This document shows positions 48,866 to 58,418 of a stretch of DNA of 64,000 bases, piece by piece. This stretch comes from Candidatus Hydrogenedentota bacterium. GTDB taxonomy: Bacteria; Hydrogenedentota; Hydrogenedentia; Hydrogenedentales; SLHB01. Both the position numbers and the translations under genes were made by a program. The stretch is taken from assembly GCA_013359265.1 (NCBI GenBank), contig JABWCD010000028.1, positions 1 through 64,000 on the forward strand, given 5' to 3'. Within the stretch, counting starts at the first letter, position 1, and each line of letters starts with the position of its first letter. The notes under the pieces were generated by a model. That model made no database searches and was not told where the DNA came from. It saw only the letters and a program-made list of their open reading frames with translations.

Positions 48866-51466
48866 ATGCGGATGACGGAGTTGCTGCGGTACGACATCCC
48901 ACCCGAAATCATCGCACTGTGGCAAAAGGAAGAGAGCGACACACTCCTTCCCATCCAGGAAATGGCCATCAAGCGTCATAACCTGTTCTCGTCCAAGAAC
49001 CTGCTAATCCAGGCGCCCACAAGTTCGGGCAAGACATTCGTCGGTGAGATGGCCGCGATTCACACCGCCCTGCGCCGCAAGAAGGTCATCTATCTTGTAC
49101 CTCTGAAGGCCCTCGCCGAGGAAAAGTTCGAGGACTTTCGCGCAAAATACATCCAGTACGGCATCGATGTGATCATATCCACCCGCGACCGGCGCGAGTA
49201 CGACGGACGGCTGGAAGACGGTTCGTTCTCGATCGCGGTCGTCGTATTCGAAAAGCTGTCTCAACTGCTCGTACGGCGCCCGGAACGTATCCAGGAAATT
49301 GAACTCATCGTCGCCGACGAACTCGAGATTCTCTCCGATCCCGAGCGCGGCGCCCAGATTGAAGTCCTGCTGACCCGCATCCTCCAAAGCAAACGCCGGA
49401 TGATCGGCCTGTCCGCCGTCATCGGCCATGCGGACAAGCTGGCGCAATGGATGAACGCCGACCTCCTGCTGCACGAGCGCCGCCCTGTCGAACTGCGCTA
49501 CGGCGTGCTCCACGAGGGCCGCTTCAAATACCGCACCTACAACGAGTACGCCCAATCCGAAGAGGAGTTGGTCCACGTCCACTCCGACTCGTCTTGGGAA
49601 GTGCTGACCGAAAACATCCGCGCGTTCGCGGAACGCGGCGAGTCGTGCCTTGTCTTCGTCAAATCCAAACACGAGTCCCGGCGCGGCGCGGAACTGATGG
49701 CTGGCAGGGTCGACATTGCCCCCGCGGCCGCCGCAATCGACGCGCTGCGAAAGTTCGAGGCGACCCATTCTCGCGACAGTTTAGTCGAGACGCTCAGTGC
49801 GGGCGTTGCATTCCATAACGCGGACCTCTCCCGCGACGAACGGCGCATCGTCGAGGAGGGGTTCCGCGCGGGGACCGTGCGGGTCCTCATCTCCACCAGC
49901 ACACTCGCGGTCGGGATGAACCTGCCCGCGCACAACGTATTTATCGCGTCCGACAAGTGGCAATACGACGCGCGCTTTGGCATGCCGTGGAAAACGCCCA
50001 TCCTGCGCTCGGAATACGAAAACATGGGAGGGAGGGCCGGCCGCATCGGTTCCGGCGCGCCATTCGGCCGATCCATTCTCATCGCGATGACGCCGTTCGA
50101 CGACGCGACCCTGTGGCGGCGTTATGTCGACGGCGATCGCGAACGCGTCGAGCCCCGCCTTGCCCGCGAACCGCTCGAGAACCATGTCCTGCGGCTGGTC
50201 TCGTCGCGCTCGTGCGCGAATGAACTCGAGTTGCTCGACTTTTTCAATACGACCCTGACCGGCACCTGGATTTGGCTCGAAATGTACACCCCGGACGAAA
50301 TCGAGTTCCGCGTCCGCGCCGCCGTCAACAAGGCCCTCGATTGCGGAATGATCGCCAAAGACCAAAACGGTCAACTGGCCGCGACACCGTTCGGCCTGGC
50401 AACTGCCGCGAAAGGCATTACTATCGCCACTGCGCTCGACCTCGCACACTGGGTCCGCGAGTCGGAGACCCGCATCTGGAGCGATCTCGATCTCATGCTC
50501 GCAGCCGCCCTGACTCCCGACGGGCGCATGTTGCAGGTCACGCTGACCTCGCGCGAGTACGAGCGCAGCGATTACCCGAGTGAACTCAAACGCCAAACAT
50601 TCGACGAGGACCTCGCCGCCGACGTCCCCATGAACCGATTGCGTCAATGCAACCTTATGCCATTCTTCGAGGAAGTTCGCGCCATCAAGGTTGCATTGTT
50701 CCTCCGTGAGTGGATCGACGGTGTCCGCGTATACGACATCGAGGACAAGTACCACACCTTGTTCGGTCAAATCGCCGCCGCTGCCGATCAGATCGGTTGG
50801 CTCATCGATGCGGCCTCGGCCATCGCCAACGCCGTCGGTGCGCCGCGCGCATTTGTCGATCGCATCGCGGCGCTTGCCGAACGCGTACAGTTGGGCGTGC
50901 GCCCGGACGTCTTACCGCTCGCCCGCGCCCGCGTGGCGGATCGAAACACAATCCTTGCGCTCGAATCCCAAGGCTTCTACACACCTCAAGCGCTTGCCGA
51001 CACCCCACCCCAAGTCCTCGCCCAGTGGGTGCCCACGGGCGTAGCCCATGAACTGCATTCATGGGGGCTGCGAAACCTCGGCGGGTCCCCTCCCGCTTCC
51101 GGCGGGGAGGTCCGCCCACCCACCTCCCCGCCGGTCCTCATTGTCGACGACCGGCGCCCTGGCGAAATCCTCGTTGACGGCAAACCCGTTCGCTTGCAGG
51201 ACAAGCAATACCGCCTTGTACGCACGCTCGCTGAATGTCCGGGCGAATGCATCGCGTATGAAAAGGTCTACTCCGCGATTTGGGGCAGTACCGTCGTCGA
51301 ATCGAACCAAATGCACTTCCAAAAGAAGCGCCTAATCGAGCGCATCAAGGACGCCGCGCCCAACCGCGCCGACATCGTGCGCACAATCCCCAAGCGCGGG
51401 TTCGTCCTCGATCTCGCACCGAACGACGTGTCCCTCTATCCACTAGCACCCATCTGCGCCGCGTAA
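48866..51466 (+). CDS. Ski2/Hel308-like DNA helicase fused to OmpR-type winged helix
   Basis: An 866-residue superfamily 2 helicase. I chose the ATG at 48866 (GGAGG 9 nt before); an in-frame TTG lies upstream. Motif I is APTSSGKT (residues 50-57), motif Ia LVPLKALAEEK, motif II VADELEIL (DELE in place of the usual DExH), motif III GLSAVIG, motif IV/V VRVLISTSTLAVGMNLP, motif VI GGRAGR. A winged-helix/ratchet region and an HhH-like segment (LESQGFYTPQALAD) follow. The last 90 residues are an OmpR/PhoB-type DNA-binding domain (ILVDGKPVRLQDKQYRLVR to TIPKRGFVLDL), normally found in response regulators. The promoter has an SOS-like box. DNA repair is the likely role. Confidence 0.88.
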   Translation: MRMTELLRYDIPPEIIALWQKEESDTLLPIQEMAIKRHNLFSSKNLLIQAPTSSGKTFVGEMAAIHTALRRKKVIYLVPLKALAEEKFEDFRAKYIQYGIDVIISTRDRREYDGRLEDGSFSIAVVVFEKLSQLLVRRPERIQEIELIVADELEILSDPERGAQIEVLLTRILQSKRRMIGLSAVIGHADKLAQWMNADLLLHERRPVELRYGVLHEGRFKYRTYNEYAQSEEELVHVHSDSSWEVLTENIRAFAERGESCLVFVKSKHESRRGAELMAGRVDIAPAAAAIDALRKFEATHSRDSLVETLSAGVAFHNADLSRDERRIVEEGFRAGTVRVLISTSTLAVGMNLPAHNVFIASDKWQYDARFGMPWKTPILRSEYENMGGRAGRIGSGAPFGRSILIAMTPFDDATLWRRYVDGDRERVEPRLAREPLENHVLRLVSSRSCANELELLDFFNTTLTGTWIWLEMYTPDEIEFRVRAAVNKALDCGMIAKDQNGQLAATPFGLATAAKGITIATALDLAHWVRESETRIWSDLDLMLAAALTPDGRMLQVTLTSREYERSDYPSELKRQTFDEDLAADVPMNRLRQCNLMPFFEEVRAIKVALFLREWIDGVRVYDIEDKYHTLFGQIAAAADQIGWLIDAASAIANAVGAPRAFVDRIAALAERVQLGVRPDVLPLARARVADRNTILALESQGFYTPQALADTPPQVLAQWVPTGVAHELHSWGLRNLGGSPPASGGEVRPPTSPPVLIVDDRRPGEILVDGKPVRLQDKQYRLVRTLAECPGECIAYEKVYSAIWGSTVVESNQMHFQKKRLIERIKDAAPNRADIVRTIPKRGFVLDLAPNDVSLYPLAPICAA

Positions 51467-51884
51467 CAACCATGAGAGAATTCGATCTTCAGAAACAATC
51501 GCACGCATCCTGCCCCCAGTCTTCTCGTGCTCGCGCTGGTAATCGTGCTCGTGCGCGCGCTGTCGATCGCGCTCATAATCGTGCTCGTGCTCGTAATCGT
51601 GCTCGTACTCGTAATCGATCCCCTCGATCCCCGCTCGCGCTCGTCGCACTCGTTACGAGGTTTCCACTTCGTAACGCGCTCTTGAAAAGCTCCGCTTTGC
51701 CTCAACATCAGCCCCTGCCGGCTCACGCTCGCGCCCGCGCTGTCAATCGCGCTCATGCTCGTGCTCGTCCTCGTAATCGATCCTCTCGATCCCCACTCAT
51801 CGAGATTCAATCTTCACGTACACAAATCTCCGGTCCGTTCTTCTCTTCAATCCAAAATCCAAAATACATCCCCCCCCCCGCACA
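51467..51884. repeat. 418-nt gap with two hexamer arrays and a duplicated segment
   Basis: Array 1 spans 51521-51650 and array 2 spans 51723-51797, both of CGTGCT/CGTAAT type and ending CGTAATCGATCC(C/T)CTCGATCCCC. The shared end shows that the block is a duplication. The rest holds a C-run (51869-51877 area) and no gene that I can support. Confidence 0.7.
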
Positions 51885-53063
51885 CTACTTCCCTTCCTTG
51901 ATCCATTCCTCGTTAAACTCCGCATGCTTGATCGTCGATCCATCAACGCCCTGCCGCACAAACGAGTACGTGCAATGCAGCGCCCCGTCCTTGCTCTGTA
52001 TCAGCGACGGATACGATCCCGATCCTTTCTCCCTCTCAAAATTCTCCAGCCTTCTGCTCCACGTCCACGTCGCGCCCTCGTCGTCCGACAGATACACCGT
52101 CAGCAAATGGCGCCCATTTTTCGTATCGTTGCACACCAACGCCCAGTTCCCGCTCGCGAGCGCAATGCACTCGACACTCGAACCGGGGTTCGGAATCTCC
52201 ATTTTCTCGATCGGTCCCCACGACATGCCGCCGTCGTTGGATACCGCACGCCGAATCTGGTTCGGGAAGCCGTTGTCGCGCATGAACGCAATGACGTCGC
52301 CGTTCTTCTTCCTGACAAACGACGGCTGAATGTTCCCAAGTTCCGCGGAAACAATGGGCCTGCTAAACTGCCAAGTCTTGCCCCAGTCGTCGGTAAACGC
52401 GGCGAGCGAGCAATTGAACACGTCCGAATACAGCCCAAGCATCATCCGCGTGTCCGACAGCATGATCGGATGCAGACGCGTCATCCAACCCAATCGCTGC
52501 ACCAGTTTCTCCTTGCCGCGCACCTTGATCGCCTCGATGTCGCGCTTCAACCCTTCATTCGACTTGAGCGCGTCGGCGTACAACGTCTCCGCCTCCGTGA
52601 GCGCATTGAAAAACAGCGGATCGAGATCAGTTGGACGGCAGTGGATGACGTCCTGCCATTCCCACTCCGGCGGGCCGTCCTTCGCGTACGACGACGCGAC
52701 ACGATACTTCAGCAACGACCCGCCCCACTCGTTGTCCTGCACTGCGATCCAGAACAGCCACAGCTTTCCGCGCGGATCGACGAACAGGACCGGATTGCAG
52801 TCCGGCAGGTCCGGCGTATCCGCCATTGTAAATGGCGCGCTCCACGCCGCGTCGCCCTTCCTCTTGCGCGCGCCCAGGACCTGCACGTCGTCCGACTTTC
52901 TCTCGCCGCTCCCGTGGAACCAGCACGCGAGCAAATCGCCCTCCGGCGTCTCGACGATACTGGACCCATGATTGTGGAACGGTTCCGCCGGAAATAGGGT
53001 CTGCGCCTCGTATTGGGGCGCGGCCAGTGCAACGCAGCAGGCTATAAATATGGAAGGAAACAT
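51885..53063 (-). CDS. Secreted sialidase/BNR-repeat-like hydrolase
   Basis: A 392-residue protein. I chose the ATG at 53063, with GAGG 6 nt before it and a hydrophobic start (FPSIFIACCVALAA); upstream in-frame codons extend into the divergent promoter. Asp-box-like repeats are visible: TDDWGKTWQF, SNDGGMSWG and SDDEGATWTW, in a six-bladed propeller pattern. CWFHGSGERKSDDVQ, NPVLFVDPRGKLWLFW and QSKDGALHCTYSF are typical of the exo-alpha-sialidase family (BNR_2). True sialidase activity is not shown, since many environmental members act on other glycans. It is divergent from the purine genes. Confidence 0.8.
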   Translation of the reverse strand: MFPSIFIACCVALAAPQYEAQTLFPAEPFHNHGSSIVETPEGDLLACWFHGSGERKSDDVQVLGARKRKGDAAWSAPFTMADTPDLPDCNPVLFVDPRGKLWLFWIAVQDNEWGGSLLKYRVASSYAKDGPPEWEWQDVIHCRPTDLDPLFFNALTEAETLYADALKSNEGLKRDIEAIKVRGKEKLVQRLGWMTRLHPIMLSDTRMMLGLYSDVFNCSLAAFTDDWGKTWQFSRPIVSAELGNIQPSFVRKKNGDVIAFMRDNGFPNQIRRAVSNDGGMSWGPIEKMEIPNPGSSVECIALASGNWALVCNDTKNGRHLLTVYLSDDEGATWTWSRRLENFEREKGSGSYPSLIQSKDGALHCTYSFVRQGVDGSTIKHAEFNEEWIKEGK

Positions 53064-53205
53064 CGCGTACCTCACCGTGTTTGTGGGGGAATGTCTCGTA
53101 CAGTAACGGAGCGCGTTACGACTACGCAACTCGCGATTTACCCCGGCGGCGGACGTGCGCTATACTTTTTGTCCCTGTGCAGAGCGCAGGAGCGGGAGGG
53201 TGCGA

Positions 53206-53811
53206 ATGGCGAAGATCACGCGGGCCATCATCAGTTGCCACGACAAGACCGGCGTCGTCGAACTCGCGCACCTGCTGCGCGAGTACGACGTTGAAATCAT
53301 CAGCACCGCCGGGACCTTGCAGGTCTTGCACGACGCCGGCATCCAAGCCGTCAGCATGGGCGACTATACCGGCGTGGCCGAGATGATGGACGGCCGCGTC
53401 AAGTCGCTTCACGCAAAAATTCACGCGGGCCTGCTCGGCCTGCGCGCGAGCAAGCTCCACACCGAGCAGCTCAAGGCGTCCAACTACGAATGGATCGACT
53501 TTTGCGCCGTGAACCTGCACCCTGTCGAAGAAATGATCAGCCGGCCCGGCGTAACCACGGAAGAAGTCATCGAACAAATCGATATCGGCGGCATGGCCAT
53601 GCTCCGTTCCGCGGCGAAGAATTTCCGTTACGTGACCTGCGTTGTCAATCCCGAACGCTACGGTACCGTCATGCACGAATTGCGCGCGCACGACGGCGAA
53701 GTCACATTCAAGACGCGGTTCCGCCTCGCCCAGGAAGCGTTCGCGTGTACCGCGCAGTACGATCAGGTCATCGCGGACTACCTGAAAAGCATCGAGCCGG
53801 GGGAAGAGTAA
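53206..53811 (+). CDS. Stand-alone IMP cyclohydrolase (PurH N-terminal domain)
   Basis: A 201-residue protein matching only the MGS-like N-terminal half of PurH, which closes the inosine ring. I chose the ATG at 53206 (GGGAGGG before it). Motifs are AIISCHDKTGVVELAHLL, ISTAGTLQVLHDAGI, VAEMMDGRVKSLHAKIHAGLL, DFCAVNLHPVEEM, IDIGGMAMLRSAAKNF and VVNPERYG. The AICAR transformylase half is absent; the frame ends with a normal stop. The formylation step must be encoded elsewhere (separate AICARFT or PurP). It is 3 nt upstream of purD. Confidence 0.9.
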   Translation: MAKITRAIISCHDKTGVVELAHLLREYDVEIISTAGTLQVLHDAGIQAVSMGDYTGVAEMMDGRVKSLHAKIHAGLLGLRASKLHTEQLKASNYEWIDFCAVNLHPVEEMISRPGVTTEEVIEQIDIGGMAMLRSAAKNFRYVTCVVNPERYGTVMHELRAHDGEVTFKTRFRLAQEAFACTAQYDQVIADYLKSIEPGEE

Positions 53812-53814
53812 TTC

Positions 53815-55095
53815 ATGAACGTACTGGTCGTTGGGGGCGGCGGGCGCGAACACGCGCTCGCATGGAAAATCGCGCAAAGTCCGCTCGTCACGAAACTCTA
53901 CTGCGCGCCCGGCAACCCCGGCATCGCCAAACTTGCCGAGTGCTTCGACATACCCGGCTCCAATCTGGACGCGCTGCTCGCCTTCGCGATCGAAAACCGG
54001 ATCGACCTGACAGTCGTCGGTCCGGAAGACCCGCTCTCGCGAGGCATCGTCGACGTGTTTGAATACAAAGGACTGAAGATATTCGGCCCATCGAAGGCCG
54101 CCGCGGAACTTGAAGCGAGCAAGGCCTTCGCAAAACGAATCATGGAGAAATACGCGATCCCGACATCGCGCTACGCGACGTTCACCGACGCCGGCGCGGC
54201 CGCCGCCTATGTCCGCGAACACGGCGCACCGATCGTGATCAAGGCCGACGGCCTTGCAGCGGGCAAGGGCGTAACAGTCGCGCGCTCCGAAGACGAAGCG
54301 ATGGACGCGATTCGCGCCATGATGTCGGACAAAGTCTTCGGCGAGGCCGGCCATACCGTTGTCGTCGAGGAATGCCTCCTCGGCGAAGAAGCCTCAATCC
54401 TGGCGTTCTGCGACGGCCGCAATGTCGTCCCCATGGTTCCCAGCCAGGACCACAAAGCCGCACACGACGGCGATACCGGCCCCAACACTGGCGGCATGGG
54501 GGCATACGCTCCCGCGCCTGTCGTGCCGAAAGAAATGCTCCCGGAAATCATGCGCACGATTCTGCAGCCCTGTGTCGACGGCATGGCCGGCGAAGGCGCG
54601 CCGTACCGCGGCGTTCTCTACGCGGGCCTGATGATCACGCCGGAAGGACCGAAGGTCATCGAATTCAATTGCCGTTTCGGCGATCCGGAAACGCAGGTCG
54701 TGCTGCCGCTACTCAATTCCGATATCGTGCCCATCATGCTCGCCTGCTGTGACGGCACCCTCGACCGCGCAACGATCGAATGGTCGAACGACGCCTGCGT
54801 CAGCGTCGTCATGGCGTCCGGCGGATATCCTGGCGCATTCGAGAAAGGTTTGCCCATTACCGGAATCGATGCCGCGGAAATAGACGAAGCCGTTCAGGTA
54901 TTCCACGCCGGAACGAAGCAAAGTGGGGGAGACGTCGTCACCAACGGTGGACGTGTCCTGAATGTTACCGCCATCGGCCCGGATATCCGCCGCGCGGTCG
55001 TCAGCGCCTACGACGCCGTCTCGCATATCAAATTCAAGAACGCGCACTTCCGCAGCGACATCGGCAAGAAGGCACTTGCGCGATTGCCGGTTTAG
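53815..55095 (+). CDS. purD: Phosphoribosylamine-glycine ligase
   Basis: Second step of purine synthesis. The 426-residue protein has the ATP-grasp layout: MNVLVVGGGGREHALAWKI start, IVGPEDPLSRGIVD-like VVGPEDPLS, the ATP-binding lid VIKADGLAAGKGVTVA, VVEECLLGEEASILAF, NTGGMGAYAPAPV, and CRFGDPETQVVLPLL with metal-binding residues. It follows IMP cyclohydrolase by 3 nt, so the pair is an operon. Its last 4 nt overlap the end of the convergent acylase gene. Confidence 0.96.
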   Translation: MNVLVVGGGGREHALAWKIAQSPLVTKLYCAPGNPGIAKLAECFDIPGSNLDALLAFAIENRIDLTVVGPEDPLSRGIVDVFEYKGLKIFGPSKAAAELEASKAFAKRIMEKYAIPTSRYATFTDAGAAAAYVREHGAPIVIKADGLAAGKGVTVARSEDEAMDAIRAMMSDKVFGEAGHTVVVEECLLGEEASILAFCDGRNVVPMVPSQDHKAAHDGDTGPNTGGMGAYAPAPVVPKEMLPEIMRTILQPCVDGMAGEGAPYRGVLYAGLMITPEGPKVIEFNCRFGDPETQVVLPLLNSDIVPIMLACCDGTLDRATIEWSNDACVSVVMASGGYPGAFEKGLPITGIDAAEIDEAVQVFHAGTKQSGGDVVTNGGRVLNVTAIGPDIRRAVVSAYDAVSHIKFKNAHFRSDIGKKALARLPV

Positions 55096-57257
55096 TGCCG
55101 TTCTTCGCCCGGTTTGTATTCGGATTCCAGATGCGCGCGGATTTCGGGTTCGTCCAGCCAGACCGGTTTGAGTTCGCGTCGGCAGAACAACGGCGCCTGG
55201 TCGGCGTAGTGCTTCGACTCCTTGCGCGCGGTTGCGCTGCCGTATTGATGGATGCTCCGCGAGCGCACCGTGCCGTCCTTGTCCCACGCCGCGAGCAGAA
55301 CATAGCAGTCGCCGGCGCGCCCGTGAATTTGCCCATTTTCCAGGCCGTCCACCTTCCCGTTGGCCACGCGCGATCCATACACCGCGTGCAGAATGTCCGG
55401 ACCGCCGCCGAGCCCGATGTTGGCGTCGCCGCGGTGGAGTCGGTTCACCGTGCTCCACGCCACGTCGATCTTCCCGTGCGCGGCCTTCAGCTCAAGCGCG
55501 ACATCCTTCATGAGCGCGAAGGTCTTGTCGAGGTTATCGACTTTTGCATCGTTGTCCGATCCCGAACCGATCGTGAGTACGCAGATTGCCGCGGAGGTAT
55601 TCTCCGGGTCAGTCTTGAGGTCCCACTGTTTCCACACGTCAAGCGCTTCCGCGATCACCGGATCGTCCGGCGCCTGCGCTTCCACAACTTTGCGCCAGCC
55701 CTGTGCGACTTCGGACTCCTCGGAGTAGGCTCGGTCGTACTTATACTCGGTGAATTCCTCTTCGGTAATCGAAGTGTCCGCGTTGAGCAATTCGTACGCG
55801 CGCAGCGCCCGGTTCGTCATGTGGTTTTCGATACCCATCGTCTTTGGAAAGTCGGACTGCTTCGGGTCTTCGTCGAGCGCCGTAGCGCGGAAAGGCGTAT
55901 TGTTCGAGTTGTAGATGAATCCGCAAGCCGGATTCACCACGCGCGGAGTGGCGTCGAACGGATAAAACTCGGTCCACAGCGTTTCGGACGTATTGCCGGG
56001 CAGGTACTGTTTCCAGTCGTACCCCTCCGCGCGCTTGGGAAACTTCGCGTTGTACAAGTAGAGAATGTTGCCCTCGCGGTCGGCGTAACCGCAGTTGAGC
56101 GACGCGATCGACTGCATCTTCATCGCGTCCAGCCACTCGGTCATGTTCGTGGATTTGCCCATCCGGTACCACTGCTCGACCTGGCGGATGTCGCCCATGT
56201 TCGCGTAGCGGATCGCGTAGACGCCGTGTTCCTGCTTGACCGTCGGACCGTACACGGACCAATACACCGGGCGCTTCACCGTCCAGGAGATCGGACCCCA
56301 GATTTTGACCTTGATTTTCGCCTTACGCGCCTCCAGGTCTTTCCATTGACCGTCGAACTTGTACTGGTTCGGATTGTCCGGGTTCATCTCCAACACGAAA
56401 ATGTCGATCAGGTCAGGCTTATTCACCGTGTGCGCCCAACCCAGGTCTCGGTTGTGACCATGCAGTATCAGCGGCGCGCCGGGGAATGTGCCGCCGACAA
56501 TGTCCCAACCCTCTTCGCTCACGAGATGGGCCTCGTACCACGCCACCGGGCCTTCCCACGGTTGGTGGGAGTTGATGTTGAGAAATGTGCTGCCGTCCGC
56601 GGACCGTTTCGGGCTGACCGCGGACGTGTTCGATCCGAGTTCGATATCGTCACGAAGAAATTGCGCCGCGGCTTGCGCCGGATTCTTCTCGGAAACCGTG
56701 CGGCGCCGTTCTGCGCCGAACAACTCCTGCACCGCGTTGTCCAGCCCGTAGAAGAACGGGCCTTTGAATACAAACCCGGCGACAACGTCCTTCCCGGTAA
56801 ACGGAAGCAGTCTTCGCGGCACTTCGCCCGGGTGCAGCGCCGCATAGTAATTCAGCCCGTTCGCATATGCTTCGCAGATGGCGCGCGTATCCGGCGCAAG
56901 GTCCGTTTCATACTTGGCATCAACGTCATCCCATACGCGCAGCAGGTTCACCATGAAATCGATCGGCGCGGCGTCCTTGCCTTGAACGCTCGCAATGTGG
57001 CCGCGCGCTGCCAACAGCGCTTCAAGAATGGTAGGCATGTCGTCTTCCGCGTGTGCGTACGCGAGACCGAACGCGGTGTCCGCGTCCCGCTTGCCGAAAA
57101 TGTGCGGCACGCCCCAGGTGTCGCGCAGGATGCGGACGTCGTATTGCTCGCCGAGACTCTTAAAGCTCGCTATCGACGGTCCGCTCGCGTACGAGTACAC
57201 CGCGAACGCGCCCGCCAGCACGGCGGCCATAACAAAGACTTTGAGGATTTTCTGCAT
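55092..57257 (-). CDS. Penicillin-acylase family Ntn hydrolase
   Basis: A 721-residue precursor from the ATG at 57257, with a signal-anchor-like start (VFVMAAVLAGAFAVYSYA). The alpha part ends around residue 208. The beta part begins at Ser209 in LGSNTSAV, the N-terminal nucleophile freed by self-cleavage. STFLNINSHQPWEGPVAWYEAHL, LGWAHTVNKPDL and WSTVNRLHRGD are family marks. Members cleave beta-lactams, acyl-homoserine lactones or other amides, and sequence alone does not select. Export to the periplasm is likely. It is convergent with purD. Confidence 0.92.
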   Translation of the reverse strand: MQKILKVFVMAAVLAGAFAVYSYASGPSIASFKSLGEQYDVRILRDTWGVPHIFGKRDADTAFGLAYAHAEDDMPTILEALLAARGHIASVQGKDAAPIDFMVNLLRVWDDVDAKYETDLAPDTRAICEAYANGLNYYAALHPGEVPRRLLPFTGKDVVAGFVFKGPFFYGLDNAVQELFGAERRRTVSEKNPAQAAAQFLRDDIELGSNTSAVSPKRSADGSTFLNINSHQPWEGPVAWYEAHLVSEEGWDIVGGTFPGAPLILHGHNRDLGWAHTVNKPDLIDIFVLEMNPDNPNQYKFDGQWKDLEARKAKIKVKIWGPISWTVKRPVYWSVYGPTVKQEHGVYAIRYANMGDIRQVEQWYRMGKSTNMTEWLDAMKMQSIASLNCGYADREGNILYLYNAKFPKRAEGYDWKQYLPGNTSETLWTEFYPFDATPRVVNPACGFIYNSNNTPFRATALDEDPKQSDFPKTMGIENHMTNRALRAYELLNADTSITEEEFTEYKYDRAYSEESEVAQGWRKVVEAQAPDDPVIAEALDVWKQWDLKTDPENTSAAICVLTIGSGSDNDAKVDNLDKTFALMKDVALELKAAHGKIDVAWSTVNRLHRGDANIGLGGGPDILHAVYGSRVANGKVDGLENGQIHGRAGDCYVLLAAWDKDGTVRSRSIHQYGSATARKESKHYADQAPLFCRRELKPVWLDEPEIRAHLESEYKPGEERH

Positions 57258-57529
57258 GAAACCGCACTCCACCCAAATGCCATTACACGCCCATGTGACG
57301 AAAAGGGAACGACAGGATGCCGAAGTCGCCGCGGAAACGCAACCGGCTTTCTCGTTGGCCTCGGCGAGGCGTTACCGGAGTATACACCAGCCTTTGTGGT
57401 CGGGCGTCATAGGCCCTACCACAGATTGTATAGGATGACTTGATCGAAGGAGTTGTAGGCGGTAAGCTACGGCGTGAACCGAAGCCGGTCGCACCAGCGC
57501 GGGCGACCTTATGGATGCTCTAATAGCAT

Positions 57530-58267
57530 ATGTCGTTTTCTCCCGGCAAACGTATCGAGTTCGAGCGTGAAGTTCTGGCGCGCGGGGCGCCGCTGGCACA
57601 CCGCGCGACGCCACGTCCGCGCGGCCGCGTGCTACAGATTACCGCTGTGATAACGCTTTTGGCGGGCGCCGCAGCCGTGGGCGGCGCCGTCGCGGCGCGT
57701 GCCGGTTTCTTCAACGTCGAGGGTCGCGCGATCGCGCGCATGTCGAAGACATTCGTGAACGGGCTTGCGGGGCCGGATGGCGCCGGCGCGCTTGAGGCAT
57801 GCGCCGAAGGCGTCGAGGGCGCGAAGCTCATCGCCGCCGAGGAGCGCAGTGTCTTTGGCGGCGAAGTCCCGCACGCACCCGGCGATGCGGAGCAACAACT
57901 CGCGGCGCTGCGCATGCTGCGCACGGAACTCGAAACGCAGGGCGTGGCTTGGAGCGCCGTGACGCCGTTCGCGTTTGGCGGTGTTCGCGCGCGCGTCGAG
58001 TCCGCATCGATGAAACAACCATTGACGGTGTTGACGGGGGAGATTTATTTCAAATCATCGGGCAAGACGTTTGCCGTTGAAGTCAGTGCGTGGCGTTGTG
58101 ACGGCAGGTTTGTGATCGTGGACGTGTGGAAGGCGTTTCCGATGAGCGACAGCGTTACCGATCTTGCCGGGTTCTCCGCGGAGCAGGCGGCCAAGCTGCA
58201 GCAGCAGTCCGCTGAGGCGGGTTCACTGAGTGTTTCGTATTTGAAGCAGATTTACGTGACCTTTTGA
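57530..58267 (+). CDS. Hypothetical single-pass membrane protein
   Basis: A 245-residue protein with no recognised family. After a polar N-terminus (about 32 residues) it has one membrane segment (LQITAVITLLAGAAAVGGAVAA). The remaining part is soluble, with a helical region and a C-terminal domain of mixed beta character (PLTVLTGEIYFKSSGKTFAVEV, DGRFVIVDVWKAFPMSD). An outside or periplasmic location of the C-terminal domain fits the basic N-terminal flank. It stands alone between the acylase and dnaE2 genes. No ribosome site is obvious before the ATG. Confidence 0.65.
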   Translation: MSFSPGKRIEFEREVLARGAPLAHRATPRPRGRVLQITAVITLLAGAAAVGGAVAARAGFFNVEGRAIARMSKTFVNGLAGPDGAGALEACAEGVEGAKLIAAEERSVFGGEVPHAPGDAEQQLAALRMLRTELETQGVAWSAVTPFAFGGVRARVESASMKQPLTVLTGEIYFKSSGKTFAVEVSAWRCDGRFVIVDVWKAFPMSDSVTDLAGFSAEQAAKLQQQSAEAGSLSVSYLKQIYVTF

Positions 58268-58418
58268 GGCGTCTCCGTTCTTTGCTCGCATTCCTGCGCG
58301 ATGGCGATTTCCCTGGCGAGCGATACGAAGGCTGGGTTTCGTGCGGGCTAGATTTGGTTGTTTCAAGAGTAGTGCGGTTGAGGGCTTCGGTTTCTATATG
58401 AGTTGCTACTGACCTTGG

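Noticed and set aside
51521-51797. CRISPR array
   Set aside because: The repeats are short, contiguous hexamers without spacers, and no cas genes are present.
54780-57443. 887-codon open frame over the acylase gene
   Set aside because: It is a shadow of the penicillin-acylase gene on the other strand; the translation is Arg/Val/His-rich with no motif.
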